Positions 1 through 11,016 of a DNA stretch of 64,000 nucleotides are shown piece by piece (within the stretch, counting starts at the first letter, position 1; each line of letters opens with the position of its first letter). A model generated the notes under the pieces. That model made no database searches, was not told the origin of the DNA, and saw only the letters and a list, made by a program, of their open reading frames with translations. Source of the DNA: Papiliotrema nemorosa (taxonomy: Eukaryota; Basidiomycota; Tremellomycetes; Tremellales; Rhynchogastremaceae); the NCBI GenBank assembly GCA_032158125.1, contig JASKOT010000003.1:806001-870000 (forward strand), written 5' to 3'. Both the position numbers and the translations under genes were made by a program.

Positions 1-1091
1 ACTTTGCTGCGATTGGCAACATGCTTGCATCGCCTTACGACGCTTCCGAGGACGAATCGTTCGAAACCCTCAAGACGCCTGTCACCCCGGAAAGACCTCG
101 AATGGGCAAAGTTCGAGAATCCCGCTATCAAGCTCCGGGCAAGGATACTCTCATGAAGCGGATCCAGTCCTTTGAAGGGGAGTTGAAGACCGCCGGGAAG
201 CATCTTCGAGATAGTATCTACTCGGATGATGAGGATGGAGCGATATTGGCGTTCGATAAGCCTTCGCCTAGGAAATCAATCCTCAAGACGACTACGACAA
301 ACACGCAAAGTCGGAGTGTTCGACCACCCACCGTCGTACACTTCCCTCAACCTACTTTTGTCTCACCGGTGAGAAGTGCCGAGCCTATTCGATCGCATCC
401 TGTCCGTCCCCATATCCAGATTCCCGGCTCTCCGGAAGGTCATCACATTGGAAGTTCAGCAGACGGACATCAGAACGACGCATATATCATCCCTTCTCTG
501 CCATGTTCCGGAACTCCCGTCTCGCCACATCTCGCCCTTCCACCCCTCGCCCCTCCTCGATCACCCTTTGCCGCTGCAGCCGCAGCATACAATGGACCAG
601 GCTCGAGAGGATCAGTCAGTTCAATCTCGTCAGAGTCTATCAAGGGGTACGAGGTGATGAAGGAGAAAAAGGCATTATTCAGGGAAGGTGAGGATGAGCT
701 CTTGAGTCCGTTTTCGCCGAGGAAAGGAAGACAAGAGAGCGGATTGAGAACCGGTCCCAGAAGAGGGGTCAACAGGGGTGTGAGCACTGTCGATTTCTGG
801 AAGCGATTCAGTGTGAGCGTAAGGATGAACCAGGCTGCTCGAGCCGGGGGGAAGGAGAGGTGAGCCGTGCATTCTTGATAGTCCAGATGAGACGCTAATG
901 GCAGTGCCTGGCTGAACGATACGCAAAGCAAGCGGAGAAGTATACGATGGATCGCCATGGCTGTCATCCTTGTGGCGAGTTGAGACATTTGACTATGAGG
1001 GTTGCTTGGCTGACGGCAATAGATAATCATTCTGTCTGCTGCAATCGCTGCCGCAGTGGTGGTGTTTCAGAACAGTTCCAGGGCCAAGTAA
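1..1091 (+). CDS. C-terminally membrane-anchored, disordered protein (5' end outside window)
   Basis: The frame is open to the left edge, so the ATG at 21 is probably internal and the gene starts upstream. I splice exons ending at 859, then 905-971 and 1023-1091, removing introns 860-904 (45 nt) and 972-1022 (51 nt, donor GTGGCG). About 330 residues are visible. The body is Ser/Pro-rich and mostly disordered, with many SP/TP sites, a short poly-Ala run and a basic patch near VDFWKRFSVSVRMNQ. Splicing creates a single hydrophobic segment at the extreme C-terminus (WIAMAVIL joined to IILSAAIAAAVVVF), followed by about six polar residues and the stop. This is the layout of a tail-anchored protein facing the cytosol or nucleoplasm from ER, nuclear or mitochondrial outer membrane. 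I do not recognise the family. Confidence 0.6.
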
Positions 1092-1451
1092 ACCCAAACG
1101 GACGATGAAGACTTAGTGAAAATGGACAATGTCAGGTGAATGATTGAAAAGAAAGAAGGACATTGTCATGCCTCTTGGACCTCTCGTGTCGAAATTTATC
1201 TGTCGAAAAACAACCTTACCTATTCTCATGCATCGCCATACCCTCCGCAAAGCGGTCATCAGTCGTGCCGACGCACAAATGCTTCGGCAGCGCAGATGAG
1301 ACCAGGGACTACAATGGCAAAAGCAATTCGTGATGCATTTCGTAGACACGATGGGTGTCGAAGGGTATATAGAGATAGCAGGGGGACGTGAATCGTATGG
1401 AAAGCTCGTTTCGTATCGACATGAGGCCATTGGGCCGGGTTGGAGCAGAGA
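1092..1451. other. Convergent intergenic region
   Basis: This lies between the 3' end of the tail-anchored gene and the 3' end of CNB1 on the opposite strand. I see no convincing coding frame; it presumably holds both 3' UTRs. Confidence 0.5.
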
Positions 1452-2420
1452 TCAGAACAGGTCTTCCAGTGTCATTTGTCTATGCGTGAGCTAGCGCACC
1501 GACCTCGTGTTTGCCTGAACTAACTTTACAATATCCGTGTTCTCGACCATATCTGAGAATTCTTGGAAAGAGAGTTTCCCATCACTTTCGCGTCAGCTCT
1601 GATCGCCATCGCGAGACAGTCAGCTCACCCGTCCTTGTCCGCCTCCATAATTGTCTTGTCCACTATCTGCTGCAATTGCTGATCCTGTATATCAGCTTTG
1701 AACCGTTGTCGGAGCGGCTCGATACAGCGGCCTATCGAGCCGACTAATAAAAAGAAGCTGGCTCACCTTCAGGTTGTTTCCCACCATCTGTTTCAGAACC
1801 AGATACAACTCTCCGTTCGAGATGTACCCATCTCGATCCATATCGTACACCTTGAAGGCGACTATACATATCAGTCAAATCTAGTATCAGAGTGGTCGTA
1901 CTCACACCTCAATTTCTCTTCCCTTCCGCCTTTACTTGAGAACGCGCTCAGTCCACCAACAAACTCTTGAAAATCCACGCTTCCACTACCGCTATTCCGT
2001 CAGCCCAGCCCCCAACATGCCTGATTGCATCGAGATTCCCGTTCCTTCACTCAAGGTGATTTAAGGAGGGATCAATAAAATGACCCACTCTTCGTCAAAG
2101 ATAGCAATCATACGATGTGCCAAAGGGTTGTTTGCGATTTGTGGGATTTGCAGAAACTCGTCCTTGTCGATAGAACCAGATCCATCCTTGTCAAGCTTCA
2201 TAAACCTCTTCTTCAACCTCAATAGCTCAGGCGCTGAGACTGTAATGTCAGCGATGGACGCTTGATCTTTCCACTAAGGCGACACGAGAGTGAGATTCTG
2301 TCGGTACGTCGGCCGGCCGGGTATGTAGGCAGGGCAAGGATCCGCCATCGAGGTGACGTTGAACGTACAATTTGAGTTCTTCTCGAGCGAGTTGAAGACT
2401 GATGATTCTACCTGTCCCAT
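1452..2420 (-). CDS. CNB1: Calcineurin regulatory subunit B (EF-hand)
   Basis: Regulatory subunit of the Ca2+/calmodulin-dependent phosphatase calcineurin, which in cryptococcal yeasts is needed for growth at high temperature and stress survival (family knowledge). I read seven exons: 2420-2369, 2239-2089, 1991-1906, 1861-1767, 1684-1629, 1584-1525 and 1479-1452, giving 175 residues, the usual length. Four EF-hands are visible, with loops starting [36 protein letters not shown] and [12 protein letters not shown]. The N-terminus MGQVES is a consensus N-myristoylation signal (Gly2, Ser6). The C-terminus ends QMTLEDLF, as in all calcineurin B proteins. The last junction uses donor GTTAGT to rebuild DIVKQ. 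The neighbour to the right is a divergently transcribed helicase gene, with about 260 bp between the starts. Confidence 0.96.
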
Positions 2421-2681
2421 CTTGTTTGTTTCCAATAGATCCTGCGGGCGTGGACAGGGAGTCTAAGAGCGTGATGTTCAGCAACAAGCTGCAAAAGACA
2501 CGGAAGGAACTGGACGACATGCAGTCATAGCGTCCGACACCTCTCGAGCGGACATGGCCGCCGCTCACCTCCACCCTTGCAAACCAGAATTTCCGAAGGG
2601 CAGCGAGGATCGACATACATCACAAGCAACGACAACAGCAGCAGTAGTAACTCGGCGCGGATTGGATTGAGAGCGGGAGAG

Positions 2682-4719
2682 ATGGCGATGCGAAGATGCT
2701 GTGCCCGACGGCTGGCTCGCGTCATGGGAGTGGTAGACAATGCCACAACCTTGCCCAAGCTTCGATTCGTTCGGCCAGTTTGCACTTCGATACCGTTGCA
2801 AGCAGAGCAACGGGTGCCGCGGAATGTCATACATGCCCCACCTGTTTCGATCGGATCAGACCTAACAGCCGGACCTTCACGTCTACCAGACGTCCATTTC
2901 GAGGGAGTTGAAACAACGCAAAAGGCTCATCTAGACGCTTGGACAGTAAGTTGAGCTCTCCCCACGCAGCTGATCTCAGTCCATCGGTGTACCCAAGATT
3001 ATTGCTTCCCGCTTACTCGCTTCATTCCCACATATCGGATCCCCAACACCTGCTCAGAGAGCTTTTATACTGTCTGCGTTCCGAGGCAAAGATGTGTATC
3101 TGAGGGACGAGATGGGCCGTGGAAAGTGAGCCATATATGTATGCCCTGACTGACCATGCAGAACACTGTCGATTGCTATCGTCGTTGTCAGTCTGGCTTA
3201 TCGCCTGTTGAAGATGCTCAAGGCCGCGGAAATGCAAGGACCTCAACTTGTCGTATTGCTCCCTACGAGACACCTCGTCAATCAAGTTGCAGCCTCCCTG
3301 CTCCTCCTTGATCCGTCATTTCGACACCCTTCGTACCCATCATTGCCACATGAAGTTATGCCTCGACTGTTCACAGTCTTGGAAGAAAAGCCAAAGACCG
3401 AAGGATCAGCCATGGAGGATCCCAAGGGGAAACAGCCCGTGGCATCTCCCCCGGCTTCAAGCTTGATACTTCTTTGCACCCCGAAGGATTTCCTGGCGCA
3501 GAAGGATAGTTTAGACATGTCGCATATACGCTCAGTCATCATCGACGAGCCAGACTCCATGTTGCCATCTTTGCCTGGTCGACATATCAATCCTGGAGCA
3601 CTCCATGATCATCCAATCAATAAACACCCTCCGCCATTGGTTAACGCGATCAACCACATACTGGACATTCGGCCGGTCATAGTCGAGACAGAGCCAGAGA
3701 TAACCCTCGATCAAGAAGCACCATCTGTGTCCTTCAAGAAACGACCTAAGAGAGGTCCTTCGCTCAATGTGGACTTTTCGCATAAACGTAACATCCAGAC
3801 CATATGGACGAGCGGGACCCTGGACAGTGCTTTTAGGCGCTTTGCTTTGACTCGAGGTTGGACCCGAGGAAAAGAGCAATTGGCGGATTTGGACTTCACA
3901 TCGACCGCGAGCGAGCGACAGGTCGCATTGAGAGAAGAGGCGGCAGTCATACCCGGCAAAAAGGGCACGTCACCTGCTGAGCCAGTATCCGCCATTCGAG
4001 GCGTAGAGCCGGACCATTATGCTATAACGGTAGATGATACGGGCGACATGGATGTGATCTCGCAGAGGTCTCTCGAGCTTGAAAACGAAGAGGATATCCC
4101 AATTGTCGACGATGGTGCTGTCCATCCGATCCTCATCGAATCGCTTGCCATGCTCCACACGACCTCTCCCCCTCCGGATGGATCTTATGCCTTGGTGGTG
4201 TGTCCGGAAGGTACCTCGCTTGATAAGCTCCATCAAGAACTTGCTGGACTCGGCGTGCCGTCCATACACCTGGAACCCGAGATTCTGCAAGATGTCGAGT
4301 CGGTCGTGCCGGAAGATCGCGATACCGCCCCCATCCTCATCGCCCGTCGTTCGGTGGTACCGGGTCTGCATCTTCCTCGTTTACACACCGTGTACCTGGT
4401 AGGTGGTCTCGACGTCAGTGAAACATACAAGGCGGCATTCATCAGGGAGAAAGTAGGGTTCTACAACGTTGTGGCTGGTCGAGTGGGAAGATTGGGTACC
4501 AAAACGGAAGACGAGCCGAGACAGAGGGTCATCTCGATTGTTCCGAAAGATGGAAGGGATGAAAAGGTTCTCGGAGAACTGTTCTTCGGGAGATACAGTG
4601 TGAGAGGGGGATTGGAGGGTCGATTGAGCAAGGGAGAAAAGGTGGACAAGAGGTGGAGCTTGAAACATTGGGATTTGGCGGAAACAGAGAGGATTGCCGC
4701 TCGATTGGTTTCGGGTTGA
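2682..4719 (+). CDS. MRH4: Mitochondrial DEAD-box-like RNA helicase (Mrh4-like)
   Basis: Predicted ATP-dependent RNA helicase of mitochondria; yeast Mrh4 acts in large mitoribosomal subunit assembly (family knowledge). Exons are 2682-2945, 2980-3125 and 3162-4719 (introns of 34 and 36 nt), giving 655 residues. I chose the ATG at 2682 because it begins MAMRRCCARRLARVM, an Arg-rich presequence; an in-frame ATG at 2577 would add 35 residues. Visible motifs are a Q-motif-like PTPAQRA, Walker A RDEMGRGKT (rebuilt across intron 2), PTR in VLLPTRHL, motif II IIDEPDSM, a SAT-like WTSGT and motif VI AGRVGRLG. Motif II reads DEPD, not DEAD, and motifs I, III and VI also deviate, as is common in the Mrh4 branch. 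Helicase assignment is firm; orthology to MRH4 is inferred. Confidence 0.8.
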
Positions 4720-5318
4720 AGTGTTCGGACAGGCATACACAACCAACAGAAGTCTACGCATGGGTCACCCCTGGAAAGCAGGCAGACTGTCTACAGCGTG
4801 TCAGACGACAACATCATCATGGGCACGGGAGGGAGAGAGGACTCTAGTACCGAGAGGTCAAGGTACCGAGATCCAGGAGCAGCTCCAACGATTTGGTTCT
4901 TCATGCACACCTCGCCCTCTACGACCACGAACCACAGACAGGGAGCTCAGAGAGCTCAGGAGCTTGGCAAATATCATAGAGCTATTCATGGCAACGATGC
5001 ATGCGCTTAGGACCACATGCACACCTTTGTATTTTGATGAGACGGAGGATTGGACGGTGTTTGACCGGTCGGGTACTCAGATATTTGATGCTTGCAACTT
5101 TTCAAGCCTCGTTGGCCAATCGCACGCCCAGATCTCTCCTGCTATATATACATTCTGCCTCGCAGACTTGCAGTCCTCGACGACCAACTAGTCTTTTATC
5201 TATATACCTACACAGACAAGTCGACTGCGCGGCGTATCAGTTGCGAGAAGGAGGAGAGTTATTCCTATCGACGCACTCGACGTAGTTTTACACTCAAAAC
5301 TCAAACACGCACATCAAC
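4720..5318. other. Intergenic / promoter of the ZIP gene
   Basis: No frame here looks coding. The right half carries a CCAAT element and a TATATATA element upstream of the zinc transporter. I did not find a clear ACCTTNAAGGT-type zinc-response palindrome. Confidence 0.5.
5116..5150 (+). promoter_or_regulatory. CCAAT and TATA-like elements of the ZIP promoter
   Basis: CCAAT lies at 5116-5120 and TATATATA at 5143-5150, about 170 bp before the ZIP start codon. Assignment rests on motif and position only. Confidence 0.4.
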
Positions 5319-6555
5319 ATGGCAGATGCGGCCGTCGAGGATCCTTGTGCGCTCAGCAACGATGATTCCAGGTTCGGATTGCGAATCGGATCCATCTTCA
5401 TCATCCTGGTAAGTGCATACCATTAATCATCTTCGGCTCTCTGAACAGTGGCCTTCTTTGAGCGACATCAGAGTGTGGTGCTGACATTTCTAGGTCACCT
5501 CATTGGTGGGCACACTCCTCCCTATCGTCCTTCGACGATCCTCTTTTGTCCCTCGTTCCGTGTTCGAGTGAGTGATTCCTCATGTACATCGCGTCCATGG
5601 CTGATATTGTAGATTCGCCAAATTCTTCGGTTCAGGAGTCATCATAGCCACCGCGTTCATTCATCTTCTCGCACCGGCATTTGATGAGCTCGGATCGGAA
5701 TGTCTCACGGGTACTTGGACGGAATACGACTGGGCACCTGCTATCGCCATGGCTGCCGTCTATGGAATCTTCTTTGCTGAAGTTGCGGCATACCGAATTG
5801 GATCTGCCAAACTCGCTCGGTTGGGTGTAAACTACTCTTCGCACGCAGACGACCATACGGATGCTCATGCGCACAATCATCAAAGTGCCAATCCTCTCAA
5901 TGTGGATACGACTGGACCGGAAAGCCAACTCCACGTCCATCCGTCCAGACTCGACCAGGAGGAAGGTGGGGACGTCGCATCCCCCTCGAGTCGAATGGTC
6001 GAGAAGAACAAGGATCTCGAAAGTGCAGATGATCATTCGATCAATTCGCAAACTTCGACTGCTGAAGCTGCCGCTCAATTGATCGGTGTGGCAGTCTTGG
6101 AGGTCGGTGTGATTCTCCACTCGGTCATCATCGGTCTCACACTTGCCGTCAATGAGGATTTCACAACTCTCTTCATCGTCATCATCTTCCACCAAATGTT
6201 CGAAGGTCTCGGTTTGGGATCCCGACTTTCCGCACTGAGCCTGCCCAGTCATCTATGGTGGGCTCGATGGGTGGCTGCTGCCATCTATTCCATTTGCACA
6301 CCTATCGGTATCGCAGCTGGACTGGGTGCTCGAGCGAGTTACAACGGTAATGGGGCCACGGCAAACATTGTTTCAGGTGTGTTGGACGCCACCTCGGCGG
6401 GTATCTTGCTTTACACGGGATTGGTGGAATTGTTGGCACATGAGATTGTCTTGAACCCGAGGATGATGAAGTCGAGCAATGGACGATTGACATTTATCTT
6501 TGGGTGTATGTTGCTTGGGTCGGGATTGATGGCATTGTTGGGTCGATGGGCATAG
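5319..6555 (+). CDS. ZIP-family zinc/iron transporter
   Basis: Plasma-membrane or vacuolar divalent metal importer of the ZIP family (Zrt1/Zrt2 type), moving Zn2+ into the cytosol. Exons are 5319-5408, 5494-5567 and 5613-6555, giving 368 residues. TM1 and TM2 lie in the first two exons; TM3 contains SGVIIATAFIHLLAPA. The TM3-TM4 cytosolic loop has a His-rich metal-binding stretch (HADDHTDAHAHNH). TM4 carries HSVIIGLTLAV and TM5 HQMFEGLGLGSRL, the conserved His/Gly/Glu residues of the metal path. Two more hydrophobic segments follow to the C-terminus, giving eight in total. Substrate (Zn versus Fe) cannot be decided from sequence alone, but the layout is that of fungal Zrt proteins. Confidence 0.94.
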
Positions 6556-6781
6556 AGGCTGGAGGGGGTGTTTCTTCCTGTATATGATAGATGGATTTTG
6601 AGCTTTCCTGTCGTAGAGTTCCAGACTGCTCTGCATGATATAATGTTCTGCAAACACAATTATACATCACTGACAATTTAAAAGATGAGCGGTCATTCCG
6701 GCCAGTCATGGTGAAGACGATGGACGAAGATCCAATGGCTGTTCGACTTTGGCTCATACTCGAGTGCTCGTACGTGTGAGT

Positions 6782-7675
6782 ATGGCAGACCCGTTACCCG
6801 CTTCATCGACGAAACATCTCGATGTCTGTCTGCACCCGTTTCCCAAAGATCGCCTGACTATACTGCCCCTGTCTCAGATATCCGCAACCACGTCTACTGC
6901 GTCGAATGGCACTTCATCGACTGGGACAACAGGGACGACATTATGGCGCGGCGCACAAGTACTTTCAACTTACCTGTCTTCTCTACCCCTTCAACCTCAC
7001 AGTATCAAGAAGAAGCGAGCGGTGGAGCTCGGCGCGGGAGTAGGATATCTCTCGCTCGTGCTTGCTTCTCTGGGGTATGATGTGATAGCTACCGATATCC
7101 CCCCTGTTCTGGAAGATGTCCTCCGACCGAATATCGAGAATGGGATGAACGTCCTCAGGCGTCGAACCACCTCTACGCATGTATTTCCCGGTCGATCTTC
7201 TCGTGCATCCAATACGACCTCGAGCGCTAGGATCTCAGAGAGCACAAGCGTCGACAAGCAATCGATCGGGGAGGTATCGGTCCGAGAGCTAGACTGGACG
7301 AAAGTGTCGAACGAACAGGATGTGCAGGGGTACGATGTGGACATGATCATCACCAGCGATACAGTCTATCATCCCGATCTACTCCCTCATCTCTACCGGA
7401 CCATATCCCTCCTCTCGTCCATCTCCACCAAGATCAGAGGAACACCACCGACCATCTACCTCTGTCTAGAAAGACGAGATTCGAGGCTGGTGGATTCTGC
7501 TCTGTCCCTAGCCCGGACATATGGTATACACCTCAAGAGGATAGGCCAAGGACGAGTCGTCAAGAGTATCAAAGAAGCAGGATGGGGTTGGACTCAAGAA
7601 GATTGGGAAGAAATTGAAGTGTACAAGGGAAAATGGACGAAAGAAGGGGAAGAAGATGCATCGAAACAGATCTAA
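6782..7675 (+). CDS. METTL21-type protein-lysine methyltransferase
   Basis: Single-exon class I S-adenosylmethionine methyltransferase of the METTL21/EFM group, whose members methylate lysines on elongation factors and chaperones. Length is 297 residues from the ATG at 6782; an in-frame ATG at 6749 would add 11. The SAM-binding motif I reads VELGAGVGYLSLVLA, followed by VIATDIPP (the acidic residue that binds the ribose) and the post-motif DMIITSDTVYHPDLLP, which matches the (D/E)xxY pattern of this group. A Ser/Thr-rich insert lies between motif I and that catalytic strand. Its TAA stop (7673-7675) overlaps the TAG stop of the convergent RIX1 gene. The exact substrate cannot be told. Confidence 0.85.
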   Translation: MADPLPASSTKHLDVCLHPFPKDRLTILPLSQISATTSTASNGTSSTGTTGTTLWRGAQVLSTYLSSLPLQPHSIKKKRAVELGAGVGYLSLVLASLGYDVIATDIPPVLEDVLRPNIENGMNVLRRRTTSTHVFPGRSSRASNTTSSARISESTSVDKQSIGEVSVRELDWTKVSNEQDVQGYDVDMIITSDTVYHPDLLPHLYRTISLLSSISTKIRGTPPTIYLCLERRDSRLVDSALSLARTYGIHLKRIGQGRVVKSIKEAGWGWTQEDWEEIEVYKGKWTKEGEEDASKQI

Positions 7676-10464
7676 TCTTGATCAATCTCCTCGTCCTCGT
7701 CCTCCTCATCCTCTTCCTCGTCGCTGGATCCGGAATCAAGCTCGGGCAATGGCTCGTCATCATCGTCCAGGGTGCTCGAGGCGACTGTGGTAGTCTTCTC
7801 AACATACTGCTCGACAACCTTCGCCTTGCCCTTGTCAGCAACAGGCATTGACATGAAGGGAGTTGCATGGTGGATAGGCGGTGTCGGGGTCGGAGCCGTC
7901 TCGAGATTAGCGATAGCTGTCGTTGCAATTGACTCAACAACACTTGGCGTCGGGGCAGCAATGGGTTGAGATGGCGGGATCGGGACGAACGGTACCGTCC
8001 GAGTGGGTATAGCAGATGTCAACGGTTGCGCAGGAGCGACCATAGGGACTGCTGAGATGCGGGTACCTGTCTTCTCGATGAATGTCTTGACGGGCAGCTC
8101 GTCTACCGGCGCATCCACCTGCATATCGTCGTCGCCTTCCTCGTCGATATTCCCCGCTGAAGGCTTGTCCTCGACGGTCGAATATCCCAGCTCGCGGCGC
8201 GACCGACGCTCTTCTTCCGTCTCTTTGGCAAAGTAGTGAAGAGCATTCAAGGGCGGGTGCGGGCGATGTGTAGGAGGCAGCGAAGGATGTAGCAGAATTG
8301 ATGTCCTCTCATTTGTCTGATCCTTGAAATCAGCTTGTACATGGTGTTTATTCGGAAAGACTTACCAGAACTGACAGAATGGCGGATTTCCACCCTCTCT
8401 GCGAGCCCTGTTCACCTTCTGTGAGGTACAGCGCTTGTTGCAAGACCTCTGCCACGCCATCTTGCAGTTGAGAAAGGTGGGACGGATTATTAAATATAGT
8501 CTTTGACGTGGAAGCGAGATGCAAATGTAGTGACAAGTGGAGTCTGATGGAGAATGTCAAAAGCGATGGCGAGAGCAAGGGCGTCGTATGAAGCATCGAT
8601 GCCACTGTCGTCAGCTAGGAGGGCGTCGTCAAGCTTACATTGTAGAGAAGCAATGATGGCCTTGACAGTCTCATGGGTGACTGCTTGAGCTTCTCTCCCT
8701 TCTAATCCTCCGACGAGACTATCTTCTGCGCCTCTTGCCCTTTTCTTTCCGCGTTTACCTCCACCAGTGCCGTTCGCGACAGACATCCCGAGAGACGGTT
8801 TGGAATCGAGGAGAATCGAGTACCGGGATAGACACGATCGCAGGAGACGAGATGGGTAATCGGCAGGACTGCAGGCGGGAGGGTAAATCTCAAAGAGGTA
8901 TCGGTGGAAATTCAACAGCTGCAGATGGACATCGCTAGCCGCGTCAGCCAGATGTATCAAGGTCCGAAGTGATACTCACACTATTGATTCTGGAGTTCTT
9001 TCCGCAAGCCAAACAGTGTGATCAAGAATGCTGCTCAAATGCGGGAGAAGGTGATCGCCACATCTGATATCAGTGAGGAGTTTGCTTAGATTTGCTTAGC
9101 GGGAGCAGGTCAACGCACGATGCGGCGATACTGCCGATAAGCAGGATCCCTGATGTCCAAATCCGAGGCAGGGAAGACAGCAAAGCTGCTTGATGCTGAG
9201 GCGAAATGTATGAGACACACTACGGGTCAGCGTGAATTCGGACGCGTACTGTCGTACAGGTGTATCCAGTGTGATGTTCAAGCACCGAAGTGCCACAGCC
9301 ACGAGCTGGGCTATCGGTAAAGGCACGTTTCGTACCGACGTGAAGCTGGACATCAGCGAGTGGATCTATGGCAAGGCCTACACGCACCGCAGGAGGGCCA
9401 AAATTTCCTCTGTGAAGCCTTCCAAGCGATCCAATGATGCAACTAGTCTGGCGGACGGTTCGACCGGAAGCGCCAGCAAAGCTGGTGCAGCTGGAGGGAC
9501 AATTTTCACCGGTTCTGAAGGTCAGTATCATACCCCATTACGAAAAGTGTCACGCAGGTACCTTCTTCCCATCCATCACGAGCTATCCCGTCCAACGCTT
9601 GAGAGATACCTCCTATAGCCTCCCGGACTGCTACTCCCCACGCGGCCGAACTCTGTGCTTTACCGGCCGTGTATGGAAGGGCAGCGATAAGTTCTGCTGC
9701 GCTCTGTCGAGCTTCCAAGGGAGCGACGATGATTTGTGGGGCGGAAGTTGAAGGGTCTGCGGGAGAGACAGGAAGACAGAGGACGATCGTCCGCAGAGCG
9801 GTCCTGATGTTCGAGGCCAAGGGACGAAAGGAGGCAGGTGAATGTTCCAGGATCGCCTTGGTCGTGTCTATGAAATCCACCTTTTATCAGCGAGACCGGG
9901 CAGAATTTAAGGCTTTTCTCACGAGATCGTTCCAGTCGGATTGATTCTCCGCAAGACATCTTTCGAGTAGACGCGACAGAGTGAGTGCGACTTTACCCAT
10001 AATTGGGTGGATGGCTTCTCTCTCGAATGCTGGATACGATGAAGAATGAGTGACGATGGTGGACAAGAGATGTAAGGGGTCGATAAGTGTGCTGAAAGGC
10101 ACGCCCGAGGTCTAGACGTCAGCGTCGTATGAATCAACCCACTTACGGTGACAGCTGTCAAAGCTGCATTCAACCAGCCCTTACCCCAATTTGTCAAGGC
10201 ATACCCTTCGGTGTCTTGCAGAATGATCTCCTTGGAGATACGCCACGATACTCGCCTGTCATATTCGTTGTCTCTGGCTAGTATCGCCGCGTTGATCCGC
10301 CCCACGAGCTTGTTGACCTGTTGAGAAGGCAGAGTCGAGGGGTACGCCAGGGGAGAATGGGTCACCAGCAGGTTCTCGAATGATGGATGACCTAGGGGTA
10401 GATTGGTGAGCAAATTCAGTGTCGATGTCGGCGTGACTGCCGATGAGCCTGCAGTCGAGCTCAT
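7672..10464 (-). CDS. RIX1: Pre-60S ribosome biogenesis factor RIX1 (PELP1-like)
   Basis: Predicted subunit of the Rix1-Ipi complex that acts on pre-60S particles in the nucleoplasm. I read ten exons: 10464-10147, 10111-9923, 9880-9562, 9514-9388, 9345-9258, 9219-9119, 9063-8980, 8934-8639, 8604-8366 and 8322-7672; all phases agree and give 803 residues. Helical-repeat segments typical of the RIX1 domain are visible, such as LVGRINAAILARDNEYDRR, NWGKGWLNAA, VPLPIAQLVAVALRCLNIT and HQAALLSSLPRIW. An internal basic stretch GGGKRGKKRARGAEDS resembles a nuclear localisation signal, and the C-terminus is a run of acidic residues, as in PELP1/Rix1. The start at 10464 (MSSTAGSS) is preferred over the upstream in-frame Met at 10611. 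Most introns are 34-55 nt. Confidence 0.88.
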
Positions 10465-11016
10465 CTTTGGAACAGGGGCGGTCCAGGTAGTTCTTGTTAC
10501 AAAGAGAGAGAACTTGCAGTCTGTGTGGACCTCCACTCCCCTCCGCCGTTCCAACTTTTTTGATTCCGCTCTCATTGGTTGTTTACCACCACGTGGAGGG
10601 GATTTTGCCACCCACTTGGCAGACGCGCCTCTCCTCAGATGATGAGAGTTACCCGGTTCTCGCGGACATGGATGTGCAGATCACCTCCAATTGCATCTGT
10701 CCCATCACTAGCTCATCTGCTACGCTGCTCTCTTAGGCCATCTATCACAGTCGCGCAAATCAATCAGACAGGCAAGTAGATACAGGGGTGGACGAATCGT
10801 CTCCTTAGACCCGTAGCTCGACAGGGAGCGAGACGTCGACGGGGGGTCTGGGTGTATTGTTTCATCTGGTGCGTCATCTGCTGCTTGAGCCTTACCTCGT
10901 TCGTCTCCTGTCACATCGCTATCATCCCGCTTACAAAGTCCGCGTCCTGCATCTATAGCCAAGATCTGATGTGTAGCCTTCACTTCTTGCTGCAATCGAC
11001 AAACACTCTTTAAACC
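10465..11016. other. Divergent intergenic region
   Basis: This separates RIX1 (minus) from the Ser/Pro-rich protein gene (plus). I see no convincing coding frame. Confidence 0.45.

Noticed and set aside
5632..6252. 206-codon open frame antisense to the ZIP gene
   Set aside because: It is a mirror of a real coding frame; the plus strand has all ZIP signatures and the antisense product has no recognisable feature.
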